From: Nicotiana tabacum
Taxonomy: Eukaryota; Streptophyta; Magnoliopsida; Solanales; Solanaceae
NCBI RefSeq assembly: GCF_000715075.1
Contig: NC_134089.1
Span: 65,950,697 to 66,014,696, forward strand
Direction of reading: 5' to 3'
Length of the DNA stretch: 64,000 bases
Shown here: in pieces, positions 11,582 to 21,975 of the stretch
How the letters are laid out: each line of letters begins with the position of its first letter
How positions within the stretch are numbered: the stretch's first letter is position 1
The notes under the pieces: generated by a model
Database searches by the model: none
Told to the model about the DNA's origin: nothing
What the model saw: the letters and a program-made list of their open reading frames with translations, nothing else
Made by a program: the position numbers and the translations under genes

Positions 11582-12791
11582 TCTCTCCTTTCTTTCTTGT
11601 ACTGAGATGGAGTTTCAACACTTGGTTTCATTCTTGCTATTCATCTCCTTCATCTTTCTTCACTTTTGATTACTAGAATGGAGGAAATCGAGCAGACTAG
11701 CCACTTCTCAATTGGTAGCCACTTTTCGATTTCTCAGTTGGCAGCTTTTTCGAATTACCTTTCTTTCACTTTTGAGAGGATATTAGAAATTTGAGTGGAG
11801 AGAGAAAAATAATACAAGCTTATTTTATGGCTTAATAGTAGGAGGTGATCATAAATAGGTATTTGGTTATAAAAAATCAAAAGGTAGCTATGGAATATAA
11901 TTTTTTAAAAGGGTATTTATTTAAAATAAATAAGATATCAATCTTTTCTATAGGAGGTAACTAATCTTTCTTGTAACTCCTCAAATAAAAATTTTACATA
12001 GCTTGGACTTTTAGCAGGCTAATAAATTTAATTGCTCATTGTTTTGCAAAAGAATTTAGAAATTATGCTAGTCTTTTCTATTGGGAGTATACTCCTAGTT
12101 TTTTTATAAACTTGTTAGTTATCGATTTAGTCTAATAAATGTTTTTGTTTGAGTTCAAATAAAAAAAAAAAGAATTTCTCCAGTAACAAAGTTTAGCCTA
12201 ACTAACAAAATATATACTAAAGTACTGTATGTTTGTCTAGTACAATTTTATTACAAGAAGTTGTAAACATGTAATACTCGAGCAAGATTTAATTTACGGG
12301 GGCAGAGGGCCAGAGGTTGCAATGACGCAGGTTTTACACTCCCAACGCACTCTTCACCAAAAACAAATACAGTATGATTTATCTTGGAATGATTATTGAG
12401 TTGCTAGCAAAGTTTTGCTGTTCAAAAGACACAAAATATATTAAAAAAATAACGTTTAGCATCACTAAATTTTTTGAAAACATATTAATTTGATGTTTGA
12501 GTGAAATATCAAAAAGATATAAATGGGAAAGAAAAAAAAGAGAGAAAAATACCTTGGTGCCGTGCTGCTAAAAACCAACGAAACCAATTTAATTTCAATA
12601 GTAATGGAGTAGGTTTGAGTATTACTTTTAGTTCTTTCCATCTGAAACAACCTCAAGGCCGAAGGTCAAAATTTTTAAGTATATAATATCAAACATATAT
12701 TTTATACATATAAATTGGTTCAATAACTTTGAATTTATTTTATAAAATAAAAGATTTATCCTAATTATTCGATACGATTATAAATTTATAT
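11582..12791. other. Intergenic, no feature recognised
   Basis: AT-rich DNA with short homopolymer runs. The ORFs present are under 65 codons, have no recognisable motif and lack any gene context. I see no RNA gene. Confidence 0.5.
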
Positions 12792-12807
12792 AAAAACATG
12801 AAACTTT
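12792..12807. repeat. Left target-site duplication of the LINE
   Basis: The 16-base string AAAAACATGAAACTTT occurs here, directly beside the poly-T run, and again at 16573-16588. Duplications of this length flanking an A-tailed element are the mark of target-primed reverse transcription. The last three T bases could also belong to the tail. Confidence 0.85.
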
Positions 12808-13068
12808 TTTTTTTTTTGTAACAATGTAAAATTATCATTAACATCAAAACAATTACACTTATAGGGCAACCTTAATCTGACCACAGATCAAGGCCCCCAA
12901 CTCCACAATCTAATTATACCGTATACTTTGTATAAAGCTCCTACACCTATAAGCTTTCTTTGATAACCTCATATGATCTACTCTCTTTGTGATTTCCCTC
13001 TTGATTTGTGTCACTACCTCTAATCTATGTACATTTTTGCCTTGAAAGATTTTAAGATTGCGAGCTCT

Positions 13069-13798
13069 CTAAGTGTGGTATATCACTGCTCCATTGACTG
13101 CTGCTATCACCTCTTTCTTGAACTGCTTCCAGGGCTTTCTTTTAATCATTTCCAGCATCAACTTGAAAGCTTCATCATGTACTGATTGTCCTATCCACTG
13201 ATTGATCTCTTGTCTAACTGCTTTGAGCCAGTCACAGTCAACAAATAGATGTTCCTTTGTTTCCAGCTGCTCTGCTTCACACAAGATACAATTTATGTTT
13301 TCCACAGGGATTTGCATCCCTATTAGTCTGTCTTTGGTAAGTAGTCTCCCTTGAATTGCCAGCCACATGACAAATCTATGTCGAGGTAGAGCCAAAGCAG
13401 TCCATACCAAGTCTGCTGTCTCTAGTTGCGGTTGTTGTTTATCATAGCAAGATAACTTCTAGTTATAGAGTAGTTGCTTCCTGGAGTTAGGCTATATCTG
13501 CCTTGTGAGTACCATCCTTGCATCTCTCCTTTAAAGGAGTTTAGCTTCTCCAATACCAACTACTATCAGTAGGAGGACTATGAGTTCAAATATTCCTATC
13601 AGCTTTCATATATACACCATGAACCCATCGTACCCAAAGGGACTCTTTGTTCATTACCAATTGCCACAATAACTTTCTTACTGATGCTATATTACATATA
13701 TTACAACCTTTCACATTCAATCCTCCTAGCTTCTTTGGACAACAGACTTTCTCCCATGCAACCAGTGCTACTTTCTTCTGACCCTCAATCTTCCCCAT
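13069..13798 (-). pseudogene. LINE C-terminal linker and zf-RVT domain
   Basis: The segment 13586-13798 (WEKVCCPKKLGGLNVKG, LLWQLVMNKESLWVRWVHG) is the conserved linker after RT in plant L1 elements. The segment 13069-13410 (PRHRFVMWLAIQGRLLTKDRL, then C-x2-C and H-x5-C) is the zf-RVT zinc-binding domain. Stops between 13411 and 13585 break the frame. Below 13069 lies the 3' UTR. Confidence 0.85.
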
Positions 13799-13902
13799 AG
13801 ATAATCTCTACATATTTTATCAACCTCTTTTAGCACACTTTAGGGTAAAATAAAAACAACTCCCAAGAAACTATGTATAGAGAAAAGCACTGCATTGACA
13901 AT

Positions 13903-15581
13903 TTATAATCTTCCAGCATAAGACAACTGTTTGGAATATGTGATAGTTATCCTATGTGTGATTTTCCTTATCAGCATGTGCCAATCTATCTTATTCCATT
14001 TCCTTGGTGATAATGGCAAGCCTAGATACCTGATAGGAAATGTTCCCAGTGCAAATCCTGTTTTTGTCAGCAATATATCTCTAACTCCTTCTTCTACTCC
14101 AGCTAGAAACATGCTGTATTTTTCCATATTGGCAATCAAGCCTGAGGCTTTGCTGAAGTGCTCTAAAGCTTCCATGACTCTGTTCACTGACTTCTCATTC
14201 CCTTTACAGAAAATTATCAGATCATCTGCAAAGATGAGATGTGTCAGCTGCAACTCCTTACACATAGGATGGAATCTAAAATCAGGCAGCCTGCTAATGG
14301 TCTTCAAAGTTCTAGAGAGGTATTCCATAACTAAAACAAATAGCAATGGAGAGATTGGATCTTCTTGTCTCAATCCTCTCTTTCCTGCAAAATAACCATG
14401 TCCTTCTCCATTTATCTTTATTGTGAACATAGTGGTAGTCACACATACCATAATCCATTGTATAAATCTGTTAGGGAACCCAAAGCCTATCAATGCTTCC
14501 TCCAAAAATTCCCAACTCACCATACCATAAGCTTTCCTAAGATCTATCTTCATTAGGCATCTTGGAGATGTTTTCCTATTGTAGTGTCTTAGCAGGTCAT
14601 GATAAATTAGCACATTATGCATCATAGATCTACCCTGAACAAAAGCTGATTGACTGTCTGACACTATATGGTTCAGTGCTGGTTTTAATCTCTCACAGTC
14701 ATTTTGAAGATGTACTTATATACTCCCTCTGTTCCAGTTTATGTGAACTTATTTCTTTTTTGGTCCGTTCCAAAAAGAATGAACCCTTTCTAAATTTGGT
14801 AACAATTTAGCTTAAAGTTACAACTTTACCCTTAATGAGAAGCTTTTATAACCACACAAATATTTTGGGCCCCATTTGGACTTGTTTAGGACCACAAATT
14901 CCAAAAGTCTTCATTTTTTACTTAAACTCTGTGCCCAGTCAAACAGGTTCACATAAATTGGAACGGAGGGAGTATGACATTGCAGCAAGCAATAGGTCTA
15001 TACTGAGTTGCATCTTCTGGAACTTCCACCTTAGGGACTAATGCTATATTGGTTGAGTTTATTTGCCTCAACAGCTTCCCATTTTGGAAAAATTCTAGCA
15101 CAGCAGTAGAAACATCGCTTCCTATTATTGACCAAGCTGATTTATAAAATCCACTACCATAGCCATCAGGTCCAGGGCTCTTATTGCTGTCAATTTGAAA
15201 CACAACCTGTTTAACATCTTTCTTATTGAATGGCTTCATCATCTCCAATTGCTCGTTCACTGATAGTAATGGACCATTGTCTAGTATCCCTTTAACTACA
15301 TTGATCCTACCATGTGGCTTCTTCCTTAGCATTTCTTCATAATACTCAACAAACATTTCGGCTATAGTATCAGGGTCAGTTTGCCAATTGCCACTACTGT
15401 CTCTAAGTTGTATGGTTGCTTGCTTTAATTTCCGATGCTTGATGACTGAATAAAAGTATCTAGTGTTGTCATCACCCAGTTTGATCCATGTTGCCTTGCT
15501 TCTTTGTTGAAGATAAACTTCAGGTAAATATGAAGCTTGCCTATATTTGTGGTAAGCTTCCTTTTCTGCTTGTTGATACAC
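13903..15581 (-). pseudogene. LINE reverse transcriptase, interrupted by a MITE
   Basis: The upstream part (about 14975-15581) has the non-LTR RT start NKSPGPDGYGSGFYK and YRPIACCNV. The downstream part (13903-14721) has AFVQGRSMMHN, KIDLRKAY and the FADD active-site box at about 14221-14232. The Stowaway element at 14723-14972 separates them. Reading across its excision point keeps the frame, so the LINE was there first. RKAYGMVSW has Gly where relatives usually have Asp. No complete RT can be made from this copy. Confidence 0.9.
14723..14972. mobile_element. Stowaway-type MITE inside the LINE
   Basis: The 250-bp element begins CTCCCTCTGTTCCAGTTTA and ends with the inverted form TAAATTGGAACGGAGGGAG. 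TA dinucleotides flank it at 14721-14722 and 14973-14974. Termini starting CTCCCTC and a TA target are diagnostic of Stowaway elements, which are moved by Tc1/mariner transposases. It carries no gene. It sits in the RT region of the LINE. Confidence 0.93.
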
Positions 15582-15599
15582 TATATTTAATGGTCTCCT

Positions 15600-16580
15600 T
15601 TAGAGTTGAGCTTGTGCCTGCTTTAGTACTATCCTGTTTTCGTTTGCTTCGGTAACTATATTATGAAAAGCCGGAGAGTTCAAGGCTTTTAGCTTCCTCT
15701 TTAGTGCTTTCAGCTTCTTAACAATGGCAAATATTTTGCAGCCTTCTATATTACAGTTCCAACCTTCACTCACTATAGATAAGAATTGTGGATGTTGAGA
15801 CCACACATTGCAATATTGGAAAGATCTTCTGACTCTGTGTCTCTCATTGGTTAAGAACACTTTGGCCGGACAGTGATCACTTATTCCTTCTGGCAAGAAT
15901 CTAGCTGCACAATTAGGCATATTGTCAAACCATTCTTCATTCATTAATATCCAATCAATTTTTGAAAATATTCTTTACTCATCATGTTTGTCACTCCAAG
16001 TATATTTGTTACCCTGTGCAGGGAGCTCCATCAAACCACATTCCATTACACAGTTATTGAAATCCACCACATCAGCCCAAGTCACTTCATTTCCTCCAAT
16101 TCTATCCTCAGCACTCAGTATTGAGTTAAAATCCCTCATAACCAACCAAGGCTTTTTGCATGTCCTGCTATAAATGACTAAGTCCTCCCACAAACTTCTT
16201 CTCTCCTCTTTTGTATTAAAAGCATACATAAATGTTACCTCAAAAGATAACTGAAGTGGAATACTCAACACTTCACAAGTAATCAATTGAGCTGACTTGT
16301 GTTTCAACACAATCTGGTAGTAATCAGGCCTCCAAGTAACCCAGATTCTTCCATTATAGTGACAATCCAAATTAGTAATATACTGCCACCCTGTGAACAA
16401 TTTATCTGCTATTCCCTCCATCTTTTCCTTTTTTATTTTAGTTTCTAATAGGCCAATCAAGCCTACTTTTTCCTCATTGCAAAGGAGTTTCACCTCCTTT
16501 TGCTTATTAGGGGCATTTAGCCCCTTAATGTTCTCCCGAGAGAGAAATAATCCATTCGAGAAATGATTTTTAAAAAACAT
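15600..16580 (-). pseudogene. LINE endonuclease domain remnant
   Basis: Two open segments (15975-16580 and 15600-15944) carry an AP-endonuclease-like domain. Near the N-terminus is NIKGLNAPNKQKEVK, then LIGLLETKIK with the catalytic-type glutamate, then the DFNSIL motif in the middle and SDHCPAKV near the C-terminal end. The protein would nick the target DNA. The first ATG of the longer segment lies in the target duplication, so the apparent start is a chance fusion. The two segments are separated by a stop near 15970. Confidence 0.85.
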
Positions 16581-16588
16581 GAAACTTT
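16573..16588. repeat. Right target-site duplication of the LINE
   Basis: Exact second copy of the 16-base string at 12792-12807, next to the 5' end of the minus-strand LINE. Confidence 0.85.
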
Positions 16589-17401
16589 ATTTGAAAAGAA
16601 ATTTAAGTTTTTCCGATTCATCAGTTGAACCATTGATGCCCTTAATTTTGGCAGTAATTTTTAGACTACTTTTTGCATTTCTGCAATTTTTTATTATTTT
16701 GTTTCCAAAATTAAGCAAGTTCAAATTTGTGTCACCACCTAGAGTACTTAGAATGGTTAAGTAAAATATTCTTCTTTATCAAAAATCATTTCAATAGAGA
16801 TATCTTCTTTTGTCGATCACAGCTCTCACTCTCAAAAAAATTATAAATGAATGATTACTGTACTTCTTAACTAGAAATATGATAATTGCACGCGAGATTC
16901 AAGGTATATCAGTTGTCCACTCTACTTTTAAGATTGGCTGAGTCTGTAGCGTACTTCAGCAGAGCGTGTATGAGTGCAATGTTTAAACTTTCCATCTTCC
17001 AGGATGTACGCATTGATGTTTTATTGAGGCAATGACTAGTCAAAGTTACATACTAAATAACTGAATTTTAGAGTCAACATATGTGCTAATATAAAACATA
17101 GGTGCTAAAACATATTGTCCCTGATTTTTGAGTAGTACAGGGACAAATGATTCTATATAGATTCAGATGAAAACAATTACAATTAACATCCAAACCTACT
17201 TTACTATTATTGAAACTAAATTGGTTCTGATAACTTTCAGCAACAAGCCATCAAGGATATTTTCACAGTGCACCACATGTACATTTTACCCATGGGTTCC
17301 CACGTAATCTATGAGTCAATAATATCATCATATATACATTGAGCTTTGTTTGAGAGGATGGGTGCATGCGCACCAAACTTGTCGATAAGCACGTAATGAT
17401 T
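16589..17401. other. Low-copy DNA downstream of the DUF1191 gene
   Basis: No gene or repeat is recognised. It holds the 3' flank of the minus-strand gene at 17402-18694. An AATAAA-like signal on the minus strand is possible near 17017-17023, but plant poly(A) signals are too loose to call one by eye. Confidence 0.5.
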
Positions 17402-18694
17402 CTACGACAATGGTCTAGTTGGAGCTTCCAAGGGCAATGGCGCCTCTGTGTTCTCTAACAAGGGCTCGACAACTCCTGCTGAATCATACAACCTCTCCCT
17501 TATTTCCAATAATCCATACTTTTTTACAATAACAACCAATATTCCCGAGAGAGCTAATATTAGAAATACCGATGAAATAGTCCACATTTTAGAGTTGAAC
17601 TTTTGATGATTATGATCATCGGCAGTAGGAGAAGGACTCGGGGAAATTCCATCAGCTGTGGGAGAAGGACTCGGGGCAGTTCCACCAGCTGTGGGAGAAG
17701 GACTCGGCGCAATTCTACCAGCTGTGGGAGAAGGAGTCGGAGCAATATTATCAGAAGGACTCGGGGCAATTCCATCAGCTGTGGGAGAAGGACTCGGGGC
17801 AATTCCACCAGCTGTAGGAGAAGGACTCGGGGCAATTCCATCATCTGTAGGAGAGGGACTCGGGGCAATATTATCAGTTGTGGGAGAAGGACTCGGGGCA
17901 ATATTATCAGTTGTAGGAGAAGAACTCGGAGCAATTCCACCAGCTGTAGGAGAAGGACTCGGAGACATTCCACCAGCTGTAGAAGAAGGACTCGGAGCAA
18001 TTTTATCAGATGTAGGAGAAGGACTTGGAGAAGCAGGAGGAGGACTTGGAGCAACTTTCACCTCAGCAACTATAGCAAAATGGCCTTGTATTCTGGTCTC
18101 ACAAATATTTCCATCTGTGACATCGCGAAATTCGACCCAATTATTCGAGTAGAAATAAACGCATTTGGGCAAAGACCCCTCTGGAGCAGGCTGCACATAA
18201 GGAAACCTGATGGTGATAGGATCTTTGAGTGCTATTATATCCAATTCGGGTACATTTTTGGCATACAAATCATAAGCATCATAAGCCAAGATACCCAAAA
18301 GCGGAGTTAGATAAGTGTAACCAGGCAAAGGATAATAAAAAGAGGACCAATTAGCCAAGTTTTGGTAAACCAGAACAAGTTTCCTTGCATAAGGCTCCTC
18401 AATGATACCAGATGGGATAAAAAATTCTCTATAGTAGCCATAGATTTTCCGTTTCAAGTTGTGTCGTCTAAGCATCAAGGCTGAAATTCTAATTCCTGTC
18501 AAGTTGCAAGGGACAATTGCATCATAAGGAACACCAGTTCTGGCTCTTGGCCACCTTAATTCCCTGAATGCATATTGCTGAAGTAAGGAATTAAGTGAGT
18601 TTTTTGCATATGAGTCTGAAGTAATCGATTCAGATCCAATCACAACAATAACAAGAAACCAGAAAATTATGTTGAAATAACCTGCTGAATGCAT
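17402..18694 (-). CDS. DUF1191-family membrane-anchored protein with Ser-Pro repeats
   Basis: This intact single-exon ORF of 430 residues looks like a plant DUF1191 protein, a family of unknown function. Residues 1-22 form a signal peptide (hydrophobic FNIIFWFLVIVVIG). The domain spans about 30-212, with LLQQYAFRELRWPRARTGVPYDA, the NLTGI motif and three cysteines (63, 178, 198). NLTG and NWSS are likely N-glycosylation sites. Residues 221-360 are 12 to 13 copies of an 11-residue Ser-Pro repeat. A transmembrane helix lies at about 371-390, and a 40-residue tail (KKYGLLEIRERLYDSAGVVEPLLE) would be cytosolic. It is therefore probably a type I plasma-membrane protein. The start is the only Met before the signal peptide. 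Function is not known. It is the only convincing host gene in the window. Confidence 0.88.
   Translation of the reverse strand: MHSAGYFNIIFWFLVIVVIGSESITSDSYAKNSLNSLLQQYAFRELRWPRARTGVPYDAIVPCNLTGIRISALMLRRHNLKRKIYGYYREFFIPSGIIEEPYARKLVLVYQNLANWSSFYYPLPGYTYLTPLLGILAYDAYDLYAKNVPELDIIALKDPITIRFPYVQPAPEGSLPKCVYFYSNNWVEFRDVTDGNICETRIQGHFAIVAEVKVAPSPPPASPSPSPTSDKIAPSPSSTAGGMSPSPSPTAGGIAPSSSPTTDNIAPSPSPTTDNIAPSPSPTDDGIAPSPSPTAGGIAPSPSPTADGIAPSPSDNIAPTPSPTAGRIAPSPSPTAGGTAPSPSPTADGISPSPSPTADDHNHQKFNSKMWTISSVFLILALSGILVVIVKKYGLLEIRERLYDSAGVVEPLLENTEAPLPLEAPTRPLS
17615..18034 (-). repeat. Coding minisatellite, 33-bp unit, in the DUF1191 gene
   Basis: The unit encodes SPSPTAGGIAP with variants (TDNIAP, DDGIAP, ADGISP). 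I count about 12 units plus a partial one, and one unit is shortened to 8 residues. Non-contiguous Ser-Pro pairs are the known substrate pattern for arabinogalactan-type glycosylation, so a glycosylated wall-facing stalk is plausible. All changes keep the frame. The repeat also holds three other frames open, which explains the long overlapping ORFs here. Confidence 0.85.
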
Positions 18695-18710
18695 CAGAAT
18701 AAGAGAAATG

Positions 18711-18718
18711 TTTATATA
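18711..18718 (-). promoter_or_regulatory. TATA-like motif upstream of the DUF1191 gene
   Basis: On the minus strand this reads TATATAAA, about 17 bases before the ATG at 18694. A plant TATA box usually lies about 30 bases before the transcription start, so this one would give almost no leader. It is either part of a different promoter arrangement or a chance match. Confidence 0.3.
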
Positions 18719-19065
18719 CTTGAATTGAACTATGAAATTTGGACAAAAAGGGAGCTAAAAAGAATGGAATTTGGAATAGGATGATAGAAAATGGAATACG
18801 TGTGAGCTGCAGATCTCAAGAAAGAATAAGTGGGGAACCACTAATTAAGGCCACGGCTGGTCAAAAGTCAACCTTTTGGTTTGTGTGCTACGCTGTTTGG
18901 GTTGGCTTATTTATTTTATTACTTTATTTTCAACGTGCTTATTTGTTTAATCAATTCATTGAGTTTAATTTGTGTGCGTTCTTCAATGTATATGTTTACA
19001 CGGTCAACCTAAATTAGCTGCAATATCATGCAAATGCTTGTAAAAGTTTTGATCTAATCTATATA
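18719..19065. other. Short upstream region of the DUF1191 gene
   Basis: About 350 bases separate the gene's start from the LTR of the second Tekay element at 19066. No ORF with recognisable content is present. It must hold whatever proximal promoter the gene has kept. Confidence 0.5.
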
Positions 19066-21773
19066 TGTGATGACCCGATAGGTCATCTAGAGTTTTAAAC
19101 TTTAAATCTGTGTTTTGAAGCATCTAATAGCTTTTTTAAGTCTTTTTCGATTTGCATGCACAGTCCGGATATTTTTCCGGAAGGCTTTTATATTAAAAAT
19201 TGATAAAATATGAAATTTTACCTTAAAAATCCATTTGAGTTGACTTCGCTCAATGTTTTGAGCAAACGGACCCAGATCCGTATTTTGACGGTCCCGGTCC
19301 GTATCGTGATTTGGGACTTGAGTTTATGCCCGGAATCGAATTCGGAGGTCCCTAACTCGAGTTATCGCTTTTTGTCGAATTTGAAAGTTTAAAGGCTTGA
19401 TGAATCTAAAGGTTTGACCAATGTTTGAATTTATTGATACGGGTCTGTATTTTGGTTTCGGAACTCAGTATAGGTCCGTTACCATATTTATGACTTGTCT
19501 GTCAAATTTGGTGAGAAACGGAGTTGGTTTGACGTGATTCGGACGTACACTTGTTAAAATAGAAGTTCTGCAATTTTCTTAAAAATTTCATTTGATTTGG
19601 TGTTCGATTCATAGTTCTAGGTGTTATTTTAGCGATTTGATCGTGCGAGCAAGTTTGTATGATATTTTGAACTTGTGTGCATGTTTGGTTTGGAGCCCCG
19701 AGGGCTCGGGTGAGTTTCAAATAGGGCATGGAGTGAGTTTGGACTTAGAAATGTAGCCGGCGTTCTTCAGTTCTGGTGCAGGCATCAGATCTCGCAACTG
19801 CGAGGTCAGACTTCGCATTTGCGATGTGGCAGGCTAATTGTCAGGTTCGCAATTGCAAGCTATTTCCTTGCAATTGCGAAGAATAGCTGGGCACCACAGG
19901 TTCGCATTTGCGAATAATTACTTCGCAATTGCGAAGTGGGACTGGGGAAACTTGTTCGCATTTGCGATCAATTGGATCGCATTTGCTGTATGGCCCAGAG
20001 GCGATTTTTCTAAGAGCCCTTCTTCCTAGAGGCGATTTTCCCAAGAGCCCTTCTTTCCCAATTCATTGATAAGTGATTCTAACCTATTTTCTTTCAATCT
20101 TCCATTACATTTCATAAGATTTCAACCTAAAATCCAGGATTTTCATGGTGAAAATTGGGGGTTTGGATAAAATTAGGGATTTTTGTAAAATTGGAATTTA
20201 GACCTCAAATTAAGGTCGAATTTCAAAACAACCGGGATCGGTGTTGCATGGGTAATCTGGTTTCGGTACGAATTTCGGGTTTGGACCAAGCGGGCTCGGG
20301 GGTTGACTTTTGTTGACTTTTTCAATAATGACCTAAATTTAATCTTTTGCAATCGTGGGTAGTTCCTAAGGGTTATTTTGAATCATTTGGTTGATAATTT
20401 GTCAGATTTTGTTGGTTCGGAGGCTTGTTTGAAAGGTAAAGCTATGATTGAGCTTTGAGTTGATCTTTGGAGCGAGGTAAGTGTCGTGGTTAACCCTGAC
20501 TTGAGGGATTGAGACTTGTTTGCCTATTTGCTACTTGTTTAAATATTGGGTAGAACGTATATGTGAGGTGACGAGTACTTATGCATTGTTATTGGGTTAA
20601 AGCATGCAGGTGGGTCTTGTTTTTTGTAATTTATTATTTTCTTTGATCATGATATCTATGCTTAGACTAGTTAATTACTAAATTGATCGTTCTTTCCATA
20701 TTTATGGGTTATCTGTGATAACTGAGTATTGTTTCTGAAGTTGAGATTAGTATTGTGGAACCACTATTGATGTAAGGTTTGTCCTTGTTTATTCTATCTC
20801 CCTATTGTTATATATTCATTGTTATTTGGTAAGGGAGAGTGTTAATGCACGAAAGGTGATGTCGTGCCATATTTGAGAGTTAAGCACAAAAGGTGATGTC
20901 GTGCCATATTTGAGAGTTAATGCACGAAGGGTGATGCGGTGCCATATTTGAGAGTTAATGCACGAAGGGTGATGCCGTGCCGTATCTATTGATTCATGAT
21001 GAAATTGAGAGTAAAAGCACGAAAGGTGATGTCGTGCTGTTAATATTGTTTCATAGTGAGTTTGAAACTAAAAGTAGAAAGGGTGATGTCGTGTAATTTT
21101 ATTCATTATGTTTATTCATTTTACTAGTTAAAGGCTTATTGACTGTTTCTTGTTATCATTCCCTGCTGTAGTTATCATATATGGTACCCCATTCGCATAT
21201 CCCTCCAAATAGTACATGTTTAGCCTTATTTGTTATTATGTTTTGCGTATATTGTTATCTGCACAGGTTTATTTACGTGGTTGTCCTGTCATAGCCTCAT
21301 CACTACCTCGTCGAGGTTAGACTCGACACTTACGGAGTACATTGGGTCAGTTGTTACTCTGCACTTCTTGTACAGATTTTGGTACTGGTCCCAGCTGTCC
21401 GTGAGACGTTTCAGCTCATATTAGCATTTGGAGACTCGATGTAGATCTGCTGGGGTCCGTAGACCTTGAAGTCCCCTTCCACTTTCCCCATATTTACTAT
21501 TCTTTTTTATTCGAGGTGGTTGTACTTATTTTAAACCCTGCTTGTAGAAACTCTAGAAGCTCGTGCACTTGTGACTCCAGATCCGAGTTGTACTTGATAT
21601 CATTGGTTTTTTATGTCATTCCGCATTCCGTATTGGTTTTATTTCGGTTTAATTGATTTTACTTATTTGAATTGATTAAAACTGGCTTGAAGATCCTCTA
21701 ACATTGGCTTGCCTATCAAGTGAAATGTTAGGCGCCATCACGGTCCCGAAAGTTAAAATTTCGGATCGTGACA
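19066..21773 (+). repeat. 5' LTR of Tekay-like element 2 (about 2.7 kb)
   Basis: It opens TGTGATGACCCG near 19066 (the first TG could also be 19068) and ends GATCGTGACA at 21773, directly before the primer-binding site. It contains a cluster of TTCGC..GCGAA inverted motifs at about 19790-19990, including a perfect 16-bp palindrome CTTCGCAATTGCGAAG at 19921-19936. A tandem hairpin repeat lies at 20847-21096. It is related in plan but not closely in sequence to the LTR of element 1. Confidence 0.88.
20847..21096 (+). repeat. Tandem GCACGA..TCGTGC hairpin repeat in LTR 2
   Basis: Six units start at about 20847, 20884, 20921, 20960, 21017 and 21074. Each has GCACGA, a nine-base middle like AAGGTGATG, and TCGTGC, so each can form a small hairpin. 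Units are separated by 'catatttgagagttaat'-like spacers. Confidence 0.8.
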
Positions 21774-21776
21774 AGT

Positions 21777-21788
21777 TGGTATCAGAGC
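21777..21788 (+). other. Primer-binding site of element 2
   Basis: TGGTATCAGAGC is a perfect match to the initiator tRNA-Met type site used by many plant Ty3/gypsy elements. It lies three bases after the LTR end. Confidence 0.9.
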
Positions 21789-21975
21789 ACTAGGTTGTCT
21801 GGGTCTCACAAGTTACGAGCAGGCTAGTATAGTCTAGAGGATCGATACGGAGACGTCTGTACTTGTCTTCTAGAGGCTATGAAGTTTAGGAACATATTTC
21901 ACTTCTATTCTTCTTTGTCGTGTGATTTTATTCTATCATTGCTAATTGAAAACTTCCATTCTTGTCCTCCCACAG

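Larger units (their letters stand above)
12808..16572 (-). mobile_element. L1-type LINE retrotransposon, 5'-truncated
   Basis: On the minus strand the order is AP-type endonuclease, reverse transcriptase, a conserved linker, a zinc-binding (zf-RVT) domain, a 3' UTR and an A tail (T run at 12805-12817 on the plus strand). This is the layout of plant L1 ORF2. There is no ORF1 and the element starts at the very beginning of the endonuclease, so it is 5'-truncated. The flanking 16-bp duplication fixes both borders. Several stops and frameshifts plus a Stowaway insertion disable it. Confidence 0.92.

Noticed and set aside
13931..14395. 154-codon plus-strand ORF at 13931
   Set aside because: It is antisense to the LINE reverse transcriptase and owes its length to the base composition of that coding strand.
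17603..18310. Long plus-strand and minus-strand ORFs overlapping the DUF1191 gene in other frames
   Set aside because: They exist because the 33-bp repeat has no stops in several frames. Their products are Arg/Ser/Thr or Leu/Val low-complexity runs without family features, and only the minus-strand 430-codon frame has a signal peptide, domain and membrane helix.
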